Of a stretch of 64,000 nt of DNA, positions 23,501 through 35,560 are shown in pieces (within the stretch, counting starts at the first letter, position 1; the number at the start of each line of letters is the position of its first letter). Under the pieces are notes generated by a model. That model saw only the letters and a list, made by a program, of their open reading frames with translations, was not told where the DNA came from and made no database searches. The position numbers and the translations under genes are program-made. The stretch is from Lamellibrachia columna (Eukaryota; Annelida; Polychaeta; Sabellida; Siboglinidae), in the NCBI GenBank assembly GCA_963662155.1, contig OY759263.1:5673890-5737889 (forward strand), read 5' to 3'.

Positions 23501-26500
23501 AGCTACGGATGGCAATTTCGTTACGTTTTATCAAACTGTCAGCCTGCTGTTTCTGGTTCAGTTTTGACATACTTGTCATAATGTCTCCCTTGGTGATATT
23601 AGAAGAGAACAGCTCACTCAAACGTCGTACATAGTACACTTGATATTGTTTTTTATGTCACCCACAGGCCGTGAAGTGCTCCAACCAGCTGATGCAGAAG
23701 GTGACGTCGCACAACCGTCGCACACTGGATATGCTCGCTGCAAAGACTTACTTCTATCACGCACGCTCATATGAACTCACTAACCAGCTTGACAAAGTCA
23801 GGAGGTATGTTTTTGGCTTGTGATAACCTCAATTAATTTTTTTGCTCGTCTAGTTTTAGAATTATAAAAAATCAAACCTATCTAGTGTCCACTACGACAT
23901 GCTAGCTCTAGTATCCACTACGACATGCTAGCTCTAGTATCCACTACGACATGCTAGCTCTAGTATCCACTATGACATGCTAGCTTGTTTGTGCAAATGT
24001 GTTACTTAGTTTTGATGATATCTTCGGACAAAGTATTCAATTGTTTTTGACTAGGCGAGATTCGGCAAAAACTGTCAAAAGTAGTTTCATTCATCATCGA
24101 CTATATCATAGGACTATAACATAAGACTATTCACACTTTCCCAACTTGTGTTTGCAGTGGATGAGGTTGACCTGACTTAGTATGTTCTTACCACAGCTTC
24201 CTACATGCCCGCTTGCGGACATCCACCCTGAGGTCAGATTACGAGGGTCAGTCAACAATACTCAATCTGCTTCTGCGCAACTATCTACACTATAATCTGT
24301 ATGACCAGGCTGACAAACTTGTGTCCAAGTCGACTTTTCCCGAGTGCGCATCCAACAACGAGTGGGCTCGCTTCCTCTATTACCTCGGTGAGTGTTCCTT
24401 GGTTGCCAGGTGCTGTTGCATGTATCATTATGATATAAATTAGAAAACTTATGTTCCACCCAGGGTTGTTTGATTTAAATCATTTGATTTAAATCATAGA
24501 TTTAAATCATTATTTAAACCACTAAAAAAAAATTATTGATTTATGATTTTTTTTACTTCCGGTTTTTTAAATCGCTGATTTACTTGCACACTTGTGTAGC
24601 TGTATTGTCACCAGATAGCCTGATAGTCAAATATTTTATGACATTGTGTACGTTTGAGCTATTCCCTTTCTGAATGCAGTGAAGCCACACAAACTTGTCT
24701 TCCAGAGGAAGTATCTTTTTAACATAGAAGCCCTGAGTTAAAGTCCACTTAGAGCTTGTGCTAGTTGTTAGCAATTCAGTATGTTGACTCAGTTGTTTAA
24801 TACTGTACCAGTTTGTATTCTGGTTAGATACCCTTAGAGTACACAGAGCCCTGGACAGGTGCTAATCCACCCTATAGGCAAACAATAATTACCATTGCTA
24901 CAGCCACAGACACACAGCATGCTTTCCTTTCCAAGACAGATTATGCAACTACAGGGGGTGAGGCCTTGTGAACATTGTCTAATATCTTTATATAAGCAAA
25001 AATCATGTACCCTCTGTTAAGACAAGAACCCAAATCAATTTGAATAAAACATGTTTGAAAGAGTTTACAAATTTAAACATCTATATAAATATCTATATAC
25101 CAGATTTAAAAAAAATCAAATAAATAAAAAAAATCAAATAAATCCGATTTACAAAAATCCGATTTTTTTATTATAAAAATCATGATTTTTTTTCAACCCT
25201 GGTTCCATCTAATTCTTCGGAAACCCAAGTTCAGGGGCACATCATAAATGAAAGGGTTGAGCAATTTCAAAATCGGTATGCAAAGCGAAACAAATGTCAA
25301 TGTTTTCTTCATATGCACCTGTAAGAGTTATTAAAACATAGCCATTTGTAACTACAGTTAAGAATATCATGTCAGTGGTTTACTAGGAAAACCTTTTTGA
25401 ACAAGCAACATCTTATTAATGAGTTTCTTATTATTGGTACACAAAAGCAGCGAGGTAAACTTGATTGTTTTTTCCTTGACACGTGTGCTAAGCCAGAACT
25501 TAACACTGGCTGTCTCAGCACAGAGTTTAAGAGTCACCTTGATAATAACAAAAATGTTAGACAACATATTTCACAAATTTGGCATTGTTGCTTTTATCGT
25601 ATTCGTGACCTTCATCGTATTCGCCGGTGTATGTCTTTTGCTGTCACCAAAACTACTGCCACTGCTCTTGTTAGCAGTATACTTGACTATTGTAATTCCC
25701 TTTATCATAATGTTGCTTTCAAAGATATCTTGAAATTGCTTGGCAAGGGTAGTTAACCGGTCTTCTCGTTTCTCTCACTCAGTATCTCTTCTTAAATCAT
25801 TGCATTGGCTCCCTGTCCAATATCGCATTATTTATATAAAAAAATGGCAACTATAGCAGTTGAATTATACAATTGGCACAGTAAAACAACCAATGATAAT
25901 AAATTAATTAAGACAAAAATATTACTTAAAATATAAAAAATTTAAAAGGTGCATGTACATCATGTTTAAAGTTATGTTTGTAAATAAACAAGGTAAATAT
26001 GAAGGACATAATCATAAATTAAAACTTAAAACAGGCAATACTATAGTAAAATAAATTATATGGCCTACTACTATTATGTAAAAGTAACTAATTTATAAAC
26101 GAGTTCTGTTAGTGTTTAAGTCTGAAGGAAATATAACAACATTTCGCGGTAAACTAAAACCCACCTGTTTAAACTTGCCTATCCTCCATAGCTCCCCAAC
26201 GTAACAATCCAACTTGAACTGCTTATCGATTATGAACTGCTTAACCCCTTTTGTTTTGATGCACTGCCAAGCTTGGGTCTCCTGAGGATTTTAGCACAAT
26301 AGAAGTATTTTATGTATTATTAGTGATTAATTTTGTGGGCCATGCCATACTGTTAGATAACCATACGTTACGAGTGTGGTATTCTGGCAATATTTGCTGC
26401 TACACCTATTCCTATATTTGTCAGTAGGATATGGCCGTGCTATTTGTCAGTAGGATATGGCCGTGCTATTTGTCAGTAGGATATGGCCGTGCTATTTGTC

Positions 26501-29500
26501 AGTAGGATATGGCCGTGCTATTTGCATCCAAACTCAAGTTATGCAACACATTTTGGCCTTTGTTTACTAAACTAGTCCTCTTTGTGGCAAAATAACATGG
26601 CTTTGCGTTGGTTCTGTGTATGCCAGCCTCCCTTAATATGTCACTTGCAGTCTAGGTTACATGATTTCATAGAAGTGTGTATGCACTTATCGGTCGTGCT
26701 GGTTAATATGTCAACCCTTGGTCATTCAGAGAAATTACCGAAATTGTTCACTTTTAGAACACACTGAGTAAACCAATGGTGTGACATTCTAGTTTTTATA
26801 ATCTCTTTGAGGTGCATAGCCCCCAAACCTTGACTTTTGTTTAGTAGTCAACACAGGGATGAATATGCTAGGAAGCTAAGGATAAAAAGCACATCCCTTA
26901 AACAGCTGAGTCTTCACATGGTGGCAAAATTGTAATGTGTTTAATGTTGACCTAACAAGGAGTGAATTCCAGAGAGTTGGTGCAGCAACTGAGAAATCCC
27001 TAGTTCCAATATTTGTTCCTATATTGACTAATCGATGATCACAAACTGATCTGTTTGATCTGTTCTATATAAATATTATAATGCTTGTTTTTGTTAATGT
27101 TGTATGTGACAAGTTATATTCTGTTTTATTGTTCATACAGTAATTGCATTCAGGGTTGGGTTTTCTGTTGGGCAGAAAGGAATTTCTGCCATGCCAATGT
27201 CAGAAATTGGGAGAAAGGTATTTCTACCGGGCAGAAATAGTTTCTAGCAGGCAGAAATAGTTTCTAGCAGGCAGAAATAGTTTCTACCAGGCAGAAATAG
27301 TTTCTAGCAGGCAGAAATAGTTTCTACCAGGCAGAAATAGTTTCTAGCAGGCAGAAATAGTTTCTAGCAGGCAGAAATGGCAACAATAAGGAAGACATGT
27401 CATTGATTGGCAAATGCAACCAGTGAAAGGCTTATGTAGTGTCAAGCTACTATAACTTTGATTAGTGCAGTATATAATTGTATTAATGTTTACAGTGTGT
27501 ACATGATATACACATATATTCATGGTGCATTCATATTTATATGCAACAAATATTAAGTTTCCAAATCACTCTTACGGAAGTATATAAATATAAGCATATG
27601 TTGTAGTATGTCACAGAACAGTGACATGTATGTACTTTGGACTGTTTATGAGATTATTTTTTTGTGTGTCTGCATCAATAATGGTCTCTCTGCATAAAGA
27701 CACATCCGAAAAAAGGCACAACCCAAAGTTTCTCTGCGAGTAAAATGTTATATTCAGATGTGTAATTTTCTTCCTTACTTCAGTTGTGCCATTATAGTAC
27801 ATGGCTTTTTTGTATGTGCCTTTTTTCATATCCATGTGACATTTTGTGTTGTGCCTTTTTCGGATGTACCTTTATGATGGGGCCCTCAATAATACATGAT
27901 CACTGAGTGATAAGACCTGATTAAAGTAATGGTGAATATTTTTGTGTTTAGCTTTGCCAGGCTGTCTCATCGTGTTTCCTTTCCTATTAAATTTAATATT
28001 GATATCTATAACAGGAATGTTAATCCAAATAGTAAAATAAATATAAACAAACAAATATCACAATTTTGAGAGTTTAGTGGAGAAAGGCATTTCTGCCGCA
28101 CAGGCAGAAAGTATTTCTGCGGCACAGTTTCTGACGTAGTGGCAGTAACTGGCCAACTCTGATTGCATTATGGTTGAATGCTTCCACAGTAGTTGAGTTG
28201 GTTTTCGAGTGAACATGTCCACCAGGGGTTGCTGCCAGTGGTTTCCGCCAGGGGTTGATATGTAAAGTGCTTTGAGCGGTCCTATAGACTGGACACCTCG
28301 CTATACAAACTTACGTTTATCCTTGCTGGTAGACTACCAGTACAATCTTGTGTGAGGGCAACAGGTTACAGCTTCACTCCCACTGTCTGGTGTCCTGTTT
28401 CAGGTCGAATCAAAGCCATTCAGCTCGAGTACTCAGAGGCTCATCGGAATCTCGTTCAGGCGATCAGGAAGGCACCACAGTATTCAGCTGTTGGCTTCAA
28501 ACAAACAGTAAGTAGTCAGCATATGGTGTCTTAGGTGAACGCTAAAATCCTTATATCACGGGGGAAGGGTAGAGCCTGTACATTGGCCCTGGATGGAAGT
28601 GTTAATTTTTGTCATGTTGAACAAAAGCAAGCAGAGGATAAGTTACTAATATTGTATATGTACCTTTGCTGTAAACCCTTTATGTGGCTATTTTACTATT
28701 TGGAAGATCCTTGAATTTAGTTCCTGTCTTTCTGTGTTGATATTAATAACCCGGTTTTTCTGCTACAGGTGCAGAAGTTGGCAATTACTGTGGAGCTGTT
28801 GCTAGGTGATATACCTGACCGAGCAATCTTCCGCCAGCCTTCCATGCGCAAGCCGCTGCAGCCATACATTGAGCTCACCCAAGGTATGTCAGTTGTTACT
28901 AGTCTACTCACCGAGATATGCAATTTTATTGTCTAATCGCATTCCCGAATCTTCTCCCAAATATGTCTTTACGAGAACAACTTTGGAGTCTAGGTTAGAG
29001 TTATGAACACTTGTCTTGTGAGTTATCAACTACCACAATCTTTAATGCCACTAATTAATTCATTGAATGTCTGTTATGGCATCATTGACAGAACCTTTTA
29101 TCGTATCTAGCTGCTGCTGCAAGTAATTCAACATCCTGTGTTGACAGTTAGTTGATTCGTACACTGGGGCAGATGTATTGGGCCAACTGCTCTGTGTAGA
29201 ACCCACACAATGTCTCCTTGAGCATCATGTGGCGTCAACTCAGCGCTGAGAGTAGTTTACTGTGACATTCATGAACAGCTTATTGGTGCCTACATGAACG
29301 TCATATCAACGTTCATAATAAATACCCTTTATAAAGGTATAAATTCAGGCATGATTATGTAGCATTATATGATCCAGTGTTAGTAGCGCTCCTCTTTATC
29401 CCTGTAGTCCGGGGTGAGGCTGGCACTGTCTCCACTCCCTCTATCCTTTCTATTAGTGTTGCTGCAATAATGTGCTTCTTCATAAGTAGACTGCGGTTTT

Positions 29501-31151
29501 TGTTATTAACTTCATTACAAATTCTTACTACATTGATACCCTTAAAAATCACCTTGACATACGCCCTCATTGTTGGACAGCGGTGCGCACGGGAAACCTC
29601 GCTAAATTCGGTGATGTACTCGAACACTACGGGCCGCGTTTCCAGACAGAGGGTACATACACGCTCATTGTACGCCTGCGTCACAATGTCATCAAGACAG
29701 GCGTGCGCATGATCAATTTGTCATATGCTCGCATATCACTCGCAGATATTGCACGCAAACTGTTGCTTGACAGTCCCGAAGATGCAGAGTTCATTGTTGC
29801 AAAGGTAAGTGGTGCTGACTCCTTGAAACATCTACATGGATCATCTCATATTCGCCATCACTATAACTCCTTCAGTTATCGTTTAATTAGATTCAACTAT
29901 TAAAAGGTTATAAAAGTAGTAATTTAATAGTGTAGGAAGTGACCAGACATATTTCACTTTGAAGACATATTTTGGATATAAGCCAAGCAAACTGACCTGA
30001 AGTGACCTTTTAATGCTAGATCTGTAGAAGACATTATTTAAGGAAAAATAACTGGTGCTTGATGTAGTTCTCCTCTTTGTCCCTCAAGTCCAAGGTTGGT
30101 TGTCGATTATTGTTTCCTTCCCTTACCACAACTAGTCCTGTTTCCCAGCCGTTTCCACTCCCCATCCCTCACTTGATATTATATAAATATTCTCATAACT
30201 GAATCCTTAGCCACCTTTGTCAGTTAGTAACTCAGTCTTACATTCTTTGCATCTGTAGAGTTCCTTGTTGAAATCACTTCAGATTATAGTATATAGTGAT
30301 AATTTCTCCATTTCAAAGATCCACAAACTTGTTCAATGTCTACAAACCACATTGCAGGCCATCCGAGATGGAGTGATAGAGGCAACAATTGACCATGAGG
30401 CAGGCTACGTGCAGTCGAAAGAGAACATTGACATCTACGGGACGGGCGAGCCAATGGCTGCCTTCCACCAGCGCATTACCTTCTGTCTCAGCATCCACAA
30501 CAGCTCCGTGAAGGCAATGAGGTTCCCGCCAAAGTCTTACAACAAGGACCTCGAGTCAGCAGAAGTGAGTTGCTTGTGTTAACTTACCCTGACAGTGTTT
30601 CTTCTGTGTGCCAGAGATATATTCACATTAAACTGGGTTTACACGCGACGATATTGTTGTACATCATTAGGTTGAGGCTATTTGATATTTTGTGTGATGT
30701 GTAAAAATAGGATCGGTTGTATGCTGCATCTGTGGACTCGCATGCAACGGCAGCACCTCGTCCCAGTGACGATATCATCTGTGGACTCACATGCAACGGC
30801 AGCACCTCGTCCCAGTGACGATATCATCTGTGGACTCGCATGCAACGGCAGCACCTCGTCCCAGTGACGATATCATCTGTGGACTCGCTTGGCCTGTCTG
30901 CTGCCAAGTGGCTAGGCTAGGGTGTATCAACTTGTTAATGTTGTACATTGTGTGAGATGTTTTATATTAAAGGGAATGTACGATTTTCCTGCCTTCTCCA
31001 TATCAGCAGTGAAACTCTATACATTCCCACAAGGTTGAGTGTTGCTGGTACAAATGTTGTTGTCTTCCCACAGGAGCGCCGGGAGAGGGAACAGCAGGAG
31101 TTGGAGAGTGCGAAGGAGATGGCTGACGAAGACTTTGACGGCTTTGCCTAG
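17462..31151 (+). CDS. PSMD3: 26S proteasome non-ATPase regulatory subunit 3 (Rpn3)
   Basis: Complete gene of ten exons: 17462-17588, 20656-20846, 22674-22814, 23668-23804, 24197-24387, 28404-28507, 28769-28883, 29581-29804, 30358-30564, 31074-31151; 504 codons plus TAG (human protein about 534). It is a scaffold subunit of the 19S lid, which recognises and prepares ubiquitinated substrates. The N-terminus (1-42) is charged and Lys/Pro/Asp-rich, as in the family. From residue 43 similarity is continuous: [54 protein letters not shown]. The PCI region covers about 290-440, with [19 protein letters not shown] and SLADIARKL. The tail [22 protein letters not shown] is nearly invariant. The start is the only ATG giving this frame. 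Confidence 0.97.
18117..18253. mobile_element. Possible pogo/Tigger-like remnant
   Basis: The right edge, CTGTTAAGCGGAGTCCCCTGTAGTA, read in reverse resembles the CAGTA..ACCTGTCTTAGCGGACAC end near 20072. It is short and diverged. Confidence 0.35.
18625..19291. mobile_element. TTAA-type non-autonomous element, second family
   Basis: In PSMD3 intron 1. Starts TTAACCCATTAGATCCC and ends GGGGCCTAATGGGTTGA, an inverted pair; the right TTAA has become TTGA. It shares a TAGCTACATTTTC-like core with the elements at 4195 and 53999. No ORF of note. Confidence 0.6.
20072..20200. mobile_element. Pogo/Tigger-like terminal fragment
   Basis: GCAGTAAAACCTGTCTTAGC then GGACACTTGTTCATAACGG matches the end sequence pattern of Tigger-type elements. 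No partner end is seen before exon 2, so it is truncated. Confidence 0.45.
20656..20846 (+). CDS. PSMD3: PSMD3 exon 2
   Basis: 191 bp, (D)[19 protein letters not shown] to LLAFLTE. Follows acceptor CTGCTGCTGCAG; donor GTGAGT. Confidence 0.96.
20847..22673 (+). other. PSMD3 intron 2
   Basis: 1.8 kb, AT-rich. I see no array, element end or exon in it. Confidence 0.6.
22674..22814 (+). CDS. PSMD3: PSMD3 exon 3
   Basis: 47 codons, [18 protein letters not shown] to LDSKLYKE, phase 0 at both ends. Donor GTCAGT. Confidence 0.96.
23370..23520 (+). mobile_element. CR1-like LINE 3' fragment
   Basis: CTAGCAGCGTGAATATAAA, then GATAAGCCAATGGCTTC, then TTGCCATC...GATGGCAA, matching the 3' end of the LINE at 58.7-61 kb. 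Confidence 0.65.
23668..23804 (+). CDS. PSMD3: PSMD3 exon 4
   Basis: 45 codons plus [20 protein letters not shown] to LTNQLDKVR. Helical-repeat segment with [10 protein letters not shown]. Confidence 0.96.
23881..23984. repeat. 26-bp tandem repeat, 4 copies
   Basis: Unit CTCTAGTATCCACTACGACA plus TGCTAG, in PSMD3 intron 4, about 75 bp after the donor of exon 4. It does not copy exon sequence. The following bases (GTGCAAATGTGTTAC) recur near 55670, so the unit arose inside a dispersed repeat. Confidence 0.9.
24197..24387 (+). CDS. PSMD3: PSMD3 exon 5
   Basis: 191 bp, (S)[17 protein letters not shown] to WARFLYYL plus G. Very conserved. Donor GTGAGT. Confidence 0.97.
24461..25201. mobile_element. 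hAT-like non-autonomous element, 741 bp
   Basis: Ends CAGGGTTG and CAACCCTG, flanked by GTTCCACC on the left and GTTCCATC on the right, an 8-bp target duplication with one change. Both ends are dense in ATTTAAAT and AAATC/GATTT. No transposase ORF. In PSMD3 intron 5. Confidence 0.8.
25490..25860 (+). mobile_element. L2-like LINE fragment (reverse transcriptase C-terminal side)
   Basis: Broken frames encode [20 protein letters not shown] and [10 protein letters not shown], then [10 protein letters not shown] in another frame. This is the typical post-RT region of L2-type LINEs. Frameshifted, no start. Confidence 0.7.
26415..26518. repeat. 26-bp tandem repeat, 4 copies
   Basis: Unit TATTTGTCAGTAGGATATGG plus CCGTGC, identical copies, in PSMD3 intron 5. 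Confidence 0.93.
27151..28161. mobile_element. hAT-like non-autonomous element, 1011 bp
   Basis: Ends CAGGGTTGG and CCAACTCTG, flanked by perfect 8-bp ATTGCATT duplications (27143-27150, 28162-28169). Subterminal TTTCTGCC/GGCAGAAA motifs occur at both ends. It contains its own 20-bp array. No transposase ORF. Confidence 0.85.
27229..27380. repeat. 20-bp tandem repeat inside the hAT-like element, about 7 copies
   Basis: Unit GGCAGAAATAGTTTCTAGCA with CTACC variants. The motif GGCAGAAA is also the element's subterminal motif, so the array likely amplified a transposase-binding-type repeat. Confidence 0.9.
28404..28507 (+). CDS. PSMD3: PSMD3 exon 6
   Basis: 104 bp, (G)[16 protein letters not shown] to VGFKQT. 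It follows a 4-kb intron filled with two hAT-like elements and a LINE fragment. Confidence 0.97.
28769..28883 (+). CDS. PSMD3: PSMD3 exon 7
   Basis: 38 codons plus [19 protein letters not shown] to QPYIELTQ. Confidence 0.97.
29581..29804 (+). CDS. PSMD3: PSMD3 exon 8 (PCI core)
   Basis: 224 bp, (A)[17 protein letters not shown] to [12 protein letters not shown]. Contains the conserved [15 protein letters not shown] winged-helix segment of PCI. Confidence 0.97.
30358..30564 (+). CDS. PSMD3: PSMD3 exon 9
   Basis: 69 codons, [17 protein letters not shown] to [10 protein letters not shown], phase 0 at both ends. Confidence 0.97.
30727..30893. repeat. 49-bp tandem repeat, 3 copies plus part
   Basis: Unit starts CATCTGTGGACTCGCATGC and ends CAGTGACGATAT, in PSMD3 intron 9. 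Confidence 0.92.
31074..31151 (+). CDS. PSMD3: PSMD3 exon 10 (stop)
   Basis: 25 codons plus [23 protein letters not shown] to GFA. The acidic end is typical of the family. Confidence 0.96.
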   Translation, partial: ERREREQQELESAKEMADEDFDGFA

Positions 31152-34100
31152 CTGCAGCTGGCAGCCGGCAGCCAGAGAAATGTGTTCCGAGACACTGCGT
31201 CCATGCCAGATGGTTTGTTTTCACAGTCGACACTGCTGATGGGCTGCTTAGAGGTCTTGTCCATCTCCAATGTGTGATCATTAACTAAGCTGGATTTTGG
31301 TGGTTGTTACTGCCACCAGGGGTTTATTATCGCCTCTGCATCTTCGGTGTGGCTGCCACTATGAAAATTAATCATTTGCACAGTAGGCACTTGTGTATGT
31401 GGTGAAGCTGTACATGTAGGCTTTGGCGGTGAAGAGACATCACATGACAGGGATGTCATTTGCTTCCCACGGTTCCTGGGACAGTGCCAGGCTTCTAGAA
31501 GGAGGGTGTCACAACAGTGTGTGTGGCGGTCAAATGCATTTGAATGTATTTGAAATATAAATAATTTATATCCTGTTGACTAGAAGTACTTTTTTATCGG
31601 CCTATTTCAAACACAACTTATATTTGGCATGCAGTTTCGCAGAAATGACTGACAGCAAATAACTAAGTAGGGATATTTCTACAGATTATACATTTAATTA
31701 CCCTTTGCTTTATCAGCTGAATGCAGACTGGAGTTATATTTATTGGTTTACGACTTCCACCTCTAGTTTAGATAACATTACTTGAAATATTCGAAAGCTT
31801 GTTGGGATTCACTGTTTATCCCATGCAGATGTAATTGACGACGGTATGGGAGAACAGTTGAGCTGTGTACAAGTGAGGGCGACCTGTTGGAAGCCATCAG
31901 AGACTTTGATGCATTGTGTTTCTGTTGTTATATGCTTTCAATTTCTATGATGCTGCCTGGAAGAAGAAGGCTCACTTGGCATGTGTCTACTTTAACCAGG
32001 TTTGCTGTGTTTATATACGGGAGTGCACATACAACAAATTTGAGCGAGTGTTGAATCATCAACTAATCATTTGTCTTCTGTGATGCTCATTTGAGAAGAC
32101 ATTTTCATAACATCATAGGTTGTATCTTCCCAGAAAGTTTAAATATTCAGCTATAAAATGTCAAAGTTCTTCATTTAGCCATTTCTACCTGGAAGTTTGG
32201 GGAAGTTGGTTCTCAGAAACAAAGTCTTATTTACATTTCCAATCCATCCCTGGAGCTACTGCTAAACTGTAAAACAAACAAATCTTTGTCTAGCTGCATA
32301 CTCTAAATGACTAACCATGTGTGCTGTGAATAATGTTAAGATCATATAATATTTTAACACGAGAAAAATACCAAAAAAACTTTGTAATTCTGAAAACTCT
32401 CCATGCAAAAGATTCCTTTCATTTGAACTTTTCGTTGTAGACATTGAAATTCCATGCAATGCCAGTTATCTTTCAAACGTAGAATAATGCAGTCATGAAT
32501 CTGGTGTATGTGTGTGCATTGACTTTTTGTGTGCAAGTATAAGTGTGTCTGCGATTGTGAATAGGAAATAAATACAGAAGCAGTTACTGTATAAACCTTG
32601 CTGCTTCACAAGTTTGTTTTTCTGTGGAAACATTTGGCAAACAGTGAATAAACAAATACAACTGCCTTGTTGTGTTGAGTTGTTATTAGGCAGGATACAG
32701 TAACAAAGGTACATTCTTATATAGTGTGGTATCCAGTCCTATGTGTCATTCTCTCGCTGCTGTGCACTTCACCCCTTGGATAACCTGTTCATTCCAACAC
32801 AACTCGACTTCTCTCGGAAGCATTCAGCCATGCTGCAATTACTGCATGAAGACTATTCGTTCACGTATAACTATATAGTAATCATTTATACCACTGAGTG
32901 AACTGACACAAGATGGAGTGAATGAAATTGCCCAAGGTTTGAAATGGCAGCAGGAGGATTCAAGGCCCTGTTTTCTCGGGGTTCAGACTTTGAATTCTTG
33001 GTTCTCTTTGTTTGCTCAAAGTTGTCTAATTCCTAATTCATTCGGCTGCATGAAATGATGCAGTGGCATATAAAAGATCTTGCGGGGGGAGGGGGCAAGC
33101 TTAGTCACCCATTAGTTTCTACCATGTAGTGGCACAATGAAAACAAATTAAGCTGGGGGCATGGCTCAAAGACCCCCCTAAATATGCCATTGAAATGTTG
33201 TGTTATATAAAATCGATGTATTCGTGTTGTAATTATCGCTCAACGTTCGGGTGGGTACATGTACACACGGGCCAGTTATACATAGATTATAATTTATATC
33301 GTTCTACATAACTGATCTTACATAATTTGCCACTAATAGTTATGTGTTCAGAGTAATCAGAGCTCTACTGCTGTGTGCAGCAAACATTTCAAGCCACATG
33401 AAATTAAGAAAACACTTGGATGTAAAAGGTGCTAGCTACTGCAGTCTGCGGTGCCTTCTCTCTTTCTCTGGAATCGGACATGTGCACCGAAACACTGTAG
33501 CGTAATGACCAAAAGAAGAAAACTTGAAATGAAGGTCATCAGAGAAATTTAAACATTCATAGAGATGTATTTTAAGCTCTGGGCAACTGGAGAGCCTAGG
33601 ATTAGTTAAAATTAATTTAAAGGTCTACAAAGAGTAAAACTAGCTCTGTGAAGGAGTGTTTTTAACTTGTCGATAATGCTGTTTCTGGTCGTTTCTCAAA
33701 CCACAATGAAATCGCATCAAAAAAGCACCCTGGTATCTCATGTCCCATGATGTGGAAATAGTAGGCATGATCTCTCCTTATAACCACAAATCATGCATAG
33801 TGAAAGGCAACCAGTGAAAGAATCATGAAGACAATCATGCAGGGTGAGTTTGCAGAATTAAACAATGAAGTGGGGAAAACTGTTCTTCTGTGAACTATTC
33901 TGAAACTGCTGCAAAATGCAGATCATGACTAGCAAAACCAGAAATTTTATTTCCCAATTGAGGCAGGGCTGGACTTAATAAGAGTTGTGTATTGCAATAC
34001 CCAATGTTTAATATTGCGAAGTATGTGCAATACTTTTTGACATTTGCAATACTTTCAAAAGTATTGTAAATATTCACCATACTTTGTAAATTAATTAATG

Positions 34101-34600
34101 TAAAATTAGTGTAAATTAATTAATGTATCATTATTGGTTTATATTGTTAAATTTATCTGTTTGCACGATAGAATATGTATAGATTTATTATGAAATAAAC
34201 AATACTTTTAAACTATAACACCATGTCTTATTATAATATGTATACTAATTATTTGACATACTCCATACATACTCCAATCCTCGCCTAAATATGGCCCTTC
34301 GAGATAAAATTAAAAGAAGTACGCCAAATTTACCATGGGGGACTGTTGTCCTGTTGACGTAGAGAAACCAACTCGGGTGGAGTTCTTGGAAGATGGAAGA
34401 GAGCACAGTTAAAGATCGTACGAAATGGCGGAAGTTACTAAGTGGCCTTCTGCACCAACTAGGGTGCGAAGAGGGTAAGAAAAAGTAAAGTCCACACTTA
34501 GCGTCATCCATGCATGCAACGTTAACGGCGTCACTAATGACTAGAGCCTAGATAGCCTAGAGTCTAGACTACATAATTTATAACAGCAGTAGGTTTCGCC
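31152..34600. other. PSMD3 3' UTR and PSMD3-NAB spacer
   Basis: AATAAA hexamers at 32567 and 32647 on the plus strand are candidate PSMD3 polyadenylation signals, which would give a 3' UTR of about 1.4 kb. A G-run lies near 33087. I see no further gene, array or clear element. Confidence 0.5.
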
Positions 34601-34619
34601 TTCGCATATAACCACAGGC

Positions 34620-35560
34620 AAATTCTTTGAGCTAGACGGGGGGGGCGGCGGCTTGTTTGCCGTTATATTCATTCAGCAAACGCCTACGTCCCAGCGGGTG
34701 AATAATATAAATGACACCGTTGGAGGTTACCGGCGATCCCTATCGCCGCATTGCCGAGTCCCCCCGTGGGGCAAGCGCGGCGGCCGTGGTCCGACCCACG
34801 GTACTCACGTGGGTGCGTCTGCGCCAATCACGTCCCGACCCACCTGACACTGACACGTTATTTTCGGCCAATCGATCAGCGTGCTGCTACGCCCCACCCA
34901 AAGGCTGGTCGGCCCTACTCACGGAGCCATTACACAAAGAAGCAAGTACAATTGTTGGGTCCTTCCTAGAGTAAACCTTCGTTTACGGTAAGTAAAGAAG
35001 TGTGTGCTGTGGTGACTGAAGCGTGAAAACGCGACTTGCAAACCCGAGGCAAAAGCGATGGCGGCTGTAAAGAACTGCCTGACCCACGGGTCGCCTAGCG
35101 GAATAACTGACGACGTCGATACTGCCGGAAATCTCCAATGTGTCAATGTAGTACTCGACTAGCAGGTTGGAGGGATTACACGAGCGATACCACTTGGGGT
35201 GTGCCTTATTGTGCCCGCGACACCCCACCTTCTGCGCGAACTGGGTATTACGCAATGTGTGCCTGTGGCAGTGCCGTGGGGAAGGGATCGAGGGCGGACG
35301 GACCGCCATTTTACTTGCCGCTCCCTCCCCGCTCATCGAAGTTGATCGCGCGTAAGGCGTCGAACAGGGTGCCCTCCCGCCCGTGTTACCCAGTAAAACG
35401 TGGCCTAACAGCAAGGCGCAACTCGCACGTTGGTTAATGTTTACAGTCTGCCAAAACGTGACAGTTACGGTGTTTGGCAACTGCCGACAGCAACGGCTTT
35501 CTTGACACGCCGCGCGGTGGCGACGCGTCGATCAGGAAGTAGTGTCACCCGACAGCCTAT
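34620..35560 (+). promoter_or_regulatory. CpG-rich island, probable NAB promoter and 5' UTR exon
   Basis: CpG density is far above that of the rest of the window (for example GCAAGCGCGGCGGCCGTGG). A consensus-type donor, TTTACG|GTAAGT, lies at 34981-34992 on the plus strand and could end a non-coding first exon joining the acceptor before 36093. The ORFs here are by-products of CpG-rich sequence. Confidence 0.5.

Noticed and set aside
34983..35480. 165-codon minus ORF in the CpG-rich block
   Set aside because: GC-rich sequence has few stops. Several overlapping ORFs exist on both strands and none resembles a protein family.
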